From assembly GCA_018241665.1 (NCBI GenBank), contig JAFEDK010000017.1, positions 1 to 64,000 on the forward strand: DNA of 64,000 bases, in the 5' to 3' direction. Made by a program: the position numbers and the translations under genes. Shown in pieces: positions 63,863 to 64,000 of this stretch; the first letter of the stretch is position 1; every line of letters begins with the position of its first letter. The DNA is from Pseudomonadota bacterium (GTDB taxonomy: Bacteria; Pseudomonadota; Gammaproteobacteria; Burkholderiales; Rhodocyclaceae). Under the pieces are notes generated by a model. That model saw only the letters and a program-made list of their open reading frames with translations, made no database searches and was not told where the DNA came from.

Positions 63863-64000
63863 CACAACAGCGGAAGTGCCACGGGGTGGTGGCAACGCGC
63901 GTGGCCGTGACACTGTCCGGCCTTCTGCGGTACCTCCCCTGCGCTTCCACACGCAATCCACCCGAGTCGGCGGGGACGCCACCGGGTCCGGGAGAACCTG

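Noticed and set aside
63588-63956. Minus-strand reading frame of 122 codons
   Set aside because: It is the complement of the cobalamin riboswitch and shows no protein features.

Overview
The window is GC-rich, densely coded chromosomal DNA. Gene content (heme d1 synthesis, NnrS, a Dnr-type regulator, GlcG/HbpS and DUF2249 proteins, a TerC-SrkA pair, cobalamin salvage) suggests a denitrifying betaproteobacterium, most likely Rhodocyclales (Thauera/Azoarcus/Zoogloea-like). That placement is inference from gene families, not a phylogeny.

Layout. 0-8 kb: a NERD-helicase, then an anaerobic nitrogen-oxide locus (nirJ, nirN, DUF2249, dnr, nnrS). A perfect FNR/Dnr box precedes nirJ and a weaker one precedes the DUF2249 gene. 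8-15 kb: TerC-SrkA, a HAD protein, fabI with a small kinase-like gene, a chemoreceptor, a His-rich DUF4337 protein and a secreted cyanophycinase-like peptidase. 15-28 kb: mostly housekeeping and stress genes (sulfatase, HbpS, rdgC, bluB, dbpA, a J-like protein, DedA-rhodanese, pirin, OsmC, nudC, rlmA, a GAF-GGDEF cyclase). 28-32 kb: a tlpA-adaptor-permease-ATPase export operon with REP doublets in its gene gaps. 32-40 kb: DUF4197, an outer-membrane barrel, glutamate dehydrogenase, a peptidoglycan-binding protein, a cupin/TetR pair divergent from an HPP membrane gene across a visible operator, a GT9 protein and ZntB.

40-53.5 kb is a minus-strand surface-glycan (LPS core/O-chain type) cluster. 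It holds a heptokinase with a decayed nucleotidyltransferase domain, a tyrosine phosphatase, MsbA, a polysialyltransferase-like protein, an O-antigen-ligase-like protein and several glycosyltransferases. Two paralogous polysaccharide deacetylases flank three glycosyltransferases. Most stops and starts overlap by 4 bp, so these look like one or two long operons. 53.7-58.4 kb: an orphan ClpP-like protease and a pqiA1-pqiA2-pqiB-pqiC lipid-transport operon with PqiA split in two. 59-64 kb: cobalamin nucleotide-loop genes (cobU, cobT, cobS, cobC; bluB lies apart at 19 kb). The window ends in a plus-strand cobalamin riboswitch whose target gene lies beyond the edge.

The most distinctive non-coding signal is a family of 67-bp inverted doublets (REPINs): two REP arms with GAATTC at their centre around a conserved, oriented ~23-bp spacer. 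I find nine doublets and two reverse-order pairs, all between genes. Three doublets have short tandem arrays (periods 12, 14 and 15 bp) at one end. No RAYT transposase, tRNA, rRNA, insertion sequence or CRISPR array was recognised in the window.
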